64,000 bases of DNA from DASUPK01 sp963833375 (lineage in GTDB: Bacteria; Actinomycetota; Thermoleophilia; Solirubrobacterales; 70-9), in the NCBI GenBank assembly GCA_963833375.1, contig CAWHXR010000010.1, forward strand, positions 248,001 through 312,000, read 5' to 3'. This document shows, in pieces, positions 63,174 through 64,000 of the stretch. The translations under genes were made by a program, and so were the position numbers. The number at the start of each line of letters is the position of its first letter. Position 1 is the stretch's first letter. The notes beneath the pieces are model-generated. The model did no database searches. It was not told where the DNA came from and saw only the letters and a list, made by a program, of their open reading frames with translations.

Positions 63174-64000
63174 GTGGCTGAGAACGGAAAGTTCAGTGGA
63201 CGCGAGGTAGTGATCGTGGAGGCCGCCCGGTTGCCGGTTGGCCGCGGGCACGAGGAGAAGGGCTACTACAAGGACGCCCACGCATCGAGCCTGCTGGCGA
63301 AGAGCTATGCGTCGGTGATCGAGAGGGCCGGGATCGACGCCTCCGAGGTCGAGGACGTCGTCGCCGGCTGCGTCCAGCAGTTCGGCGAGCAGGGCATCAA
63401 CATCGCCCGCAACGCCTGGCTCGAGGCCGGGCTCCCGATCGAGACGCCCGCCACGACCGTCGACCGCCAGTGCGGCTCGGCTCAGCAGGCCGTCAACTTC
63501 GGCGCCGCGCTGGTCGCCTCCGGCGTCCATGACGTCGTCATCGGCGGCGGGGTCGAGCACATGGGCCACATCTCCTTCGCCGACTCCGCCGAGGTGATGA
63601 AGGAGCATGGCTTCGCCTTCTCCCCCGCCCTGATGGAGCGCTACAACCTCGTCCCGCAGGGCATCTCGGCCGAGATGATCGCCGACAAGTGGGAGATCCC
63701 CCGCTCCGAGCTCGACGAGATCGCTCTGCGCTCCCACCAGCTCGCCCACCAGGCGACCGAGGAGGGGCGCTTCGAGCGGGAGATCATCCCGTGGAAGAAC
63801 AACGGCGACACCTACGTCACGGACCAGGGCATTCGCCCGCCGACCGAGGGCTCCCTCGAGAAGCTGGCTTCGCTGAAGCCGGCCTTCAAGGAGGACGGCA
63901 AGATCACCGCCGGCAACTCCTCGCAGGTCTCGGACGGCGCCGCCGCGGTGATGCTGACGACGCCCGAGAAGGCCAAGGAGCTCGGGCTGACCCCGCGCGC
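63174..64000 (+). CDS. Thiolase (acetyl-CoA acyltransferase), 3' end outside window
   Basis: GTG 63174 follows GAGGAGGG and opens a frame that runs off the window (275 codons visible). REVVIVEAARLPVGRG, the nucleophile Cys100 in VDRQCGSAQQAV, GGGVEHMGHI and KITAGNSSQVSDGAAAVML are thiolase signatures. The C-terminal CxG/His motifs lie beyond the edge. With the nearby 3-hydroxyacyl-CoA dehydrogenase it indicates fatty-acid beta-oxidation. Confidence 0.93.
   Translation, partial: MAENGKFSGREVVIVEAARLPVGRGHEEKGYYKDAHASSLLAKSYASVIERAGIDASEVEDVVAGCVQQFGEQGINIARNAWLEAGLPIETPATTVDRQCGSAQQAVNFGAALVASGVHDVVIGGGVEHMGHISFADSAEVMKEHGFAFSPALMERYNLVPQGISAEMIADKWEIPRSELDEIALRSHQLAHQATEEGRFEREIIPWKNNGDTYVTDQGIRPPTEGSLEKLASLKPAFKEDGKITAGNSSQVSDGAAAVMLTTPEKAKELGLTPR

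Overview
The window is a high-GC chromosomal segment from an actinobacterium. It carries CarD, DisA, a KUP potassium transporter, several ECF sigma factors with anti-sigma genes, many lipoprotein and signal-peptide genes, and a sporulation-type SigH at the end of a clpC-radA-disA-ispD-ispF-cysS-rlmB-sigH order that is also known from Bacillus. I infer a deep-branching, possibly Thermoleophilia-like lineage (Solirubrobacterales or relatives); this is inference, not an alignment.

Layout. (1) 1-3.8 kb: the end of an extremely cysteine-rich protein, a MauE/thioredoxin fusion, an HPr-kinase-like ATPase with a histidine-rich head, and a NTP_transf_5-type nucleotidyltransferase preceded by a broken paralogue. 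This looks like the edge of a peptide-maturation locus. (2) 3.8-17 kb: a cell-surface glycan locus with a DUF268 protein, a CgeB-like glycosyltransferase, four family-2 glycosyltransferases, a GT4-like enzyme, a two-gene Wzm/Wzt-type ABC exporter, zinc-ribbon and FkbM-like methyltransferases and an asparagine-synthase-type amidotransferase. Many of these genes carry frameshifts or are truncated remnants. (3) 17-24 kb: an O-antigen-ligase/TPR protein, two secreted glycosidase-like proteins, a decayed IS481-family element and a CAP-domain remnant. (4) 24-50 kb: the conserved core clpC ... radA-disA-carD-ispD-kup ... ispF ... cysS-rlmB ... sigH and tRNA-Thr. It is stretched by inserted genes for lipid metabolism (acyl-CoA synthetase, acyltransferase, alpha/beta hydrolase), a long coiled-coil protein and a MarR-controlled yceI/flavin-reductase pair. 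(5) 50-64 kb: an iron-type alcohol dehydrogenase, a PlsC-GpsA fusion, two ECF sigma/partner modules, a zinc-ribbon rhomboid, a cobalamin-binding-protein-like gene, pterin dehydratase, a CBS-domain membrane protein, an M28 peptidase, 3-hydroxyacyl-CoA dehydrogenase, a cupredoxin lipoprotein and the start of a thiolase behind a perfect palindromic operator.

Regulation. At least fifteen genes have a TANNNT -10 box ending only 4-9 nt before the start codon, which predicts widespread leaderless transcription and helps to fix start codons. Convergent gene pairs are often closed by perfect hairpins that contain both stop codons. A 65-bp two-stem repeat occurs twice, at 48.2 kb and at 57.6 kb, the second time inside a coding region.

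Frameshifts are concentrated in the accessory half (3.4-23.4 kb) and nearly absent from about 35 kb of housekeeping sequence. This means either real decay of the glycan locus or locally poor assembly; the sequence alone cannot decide.
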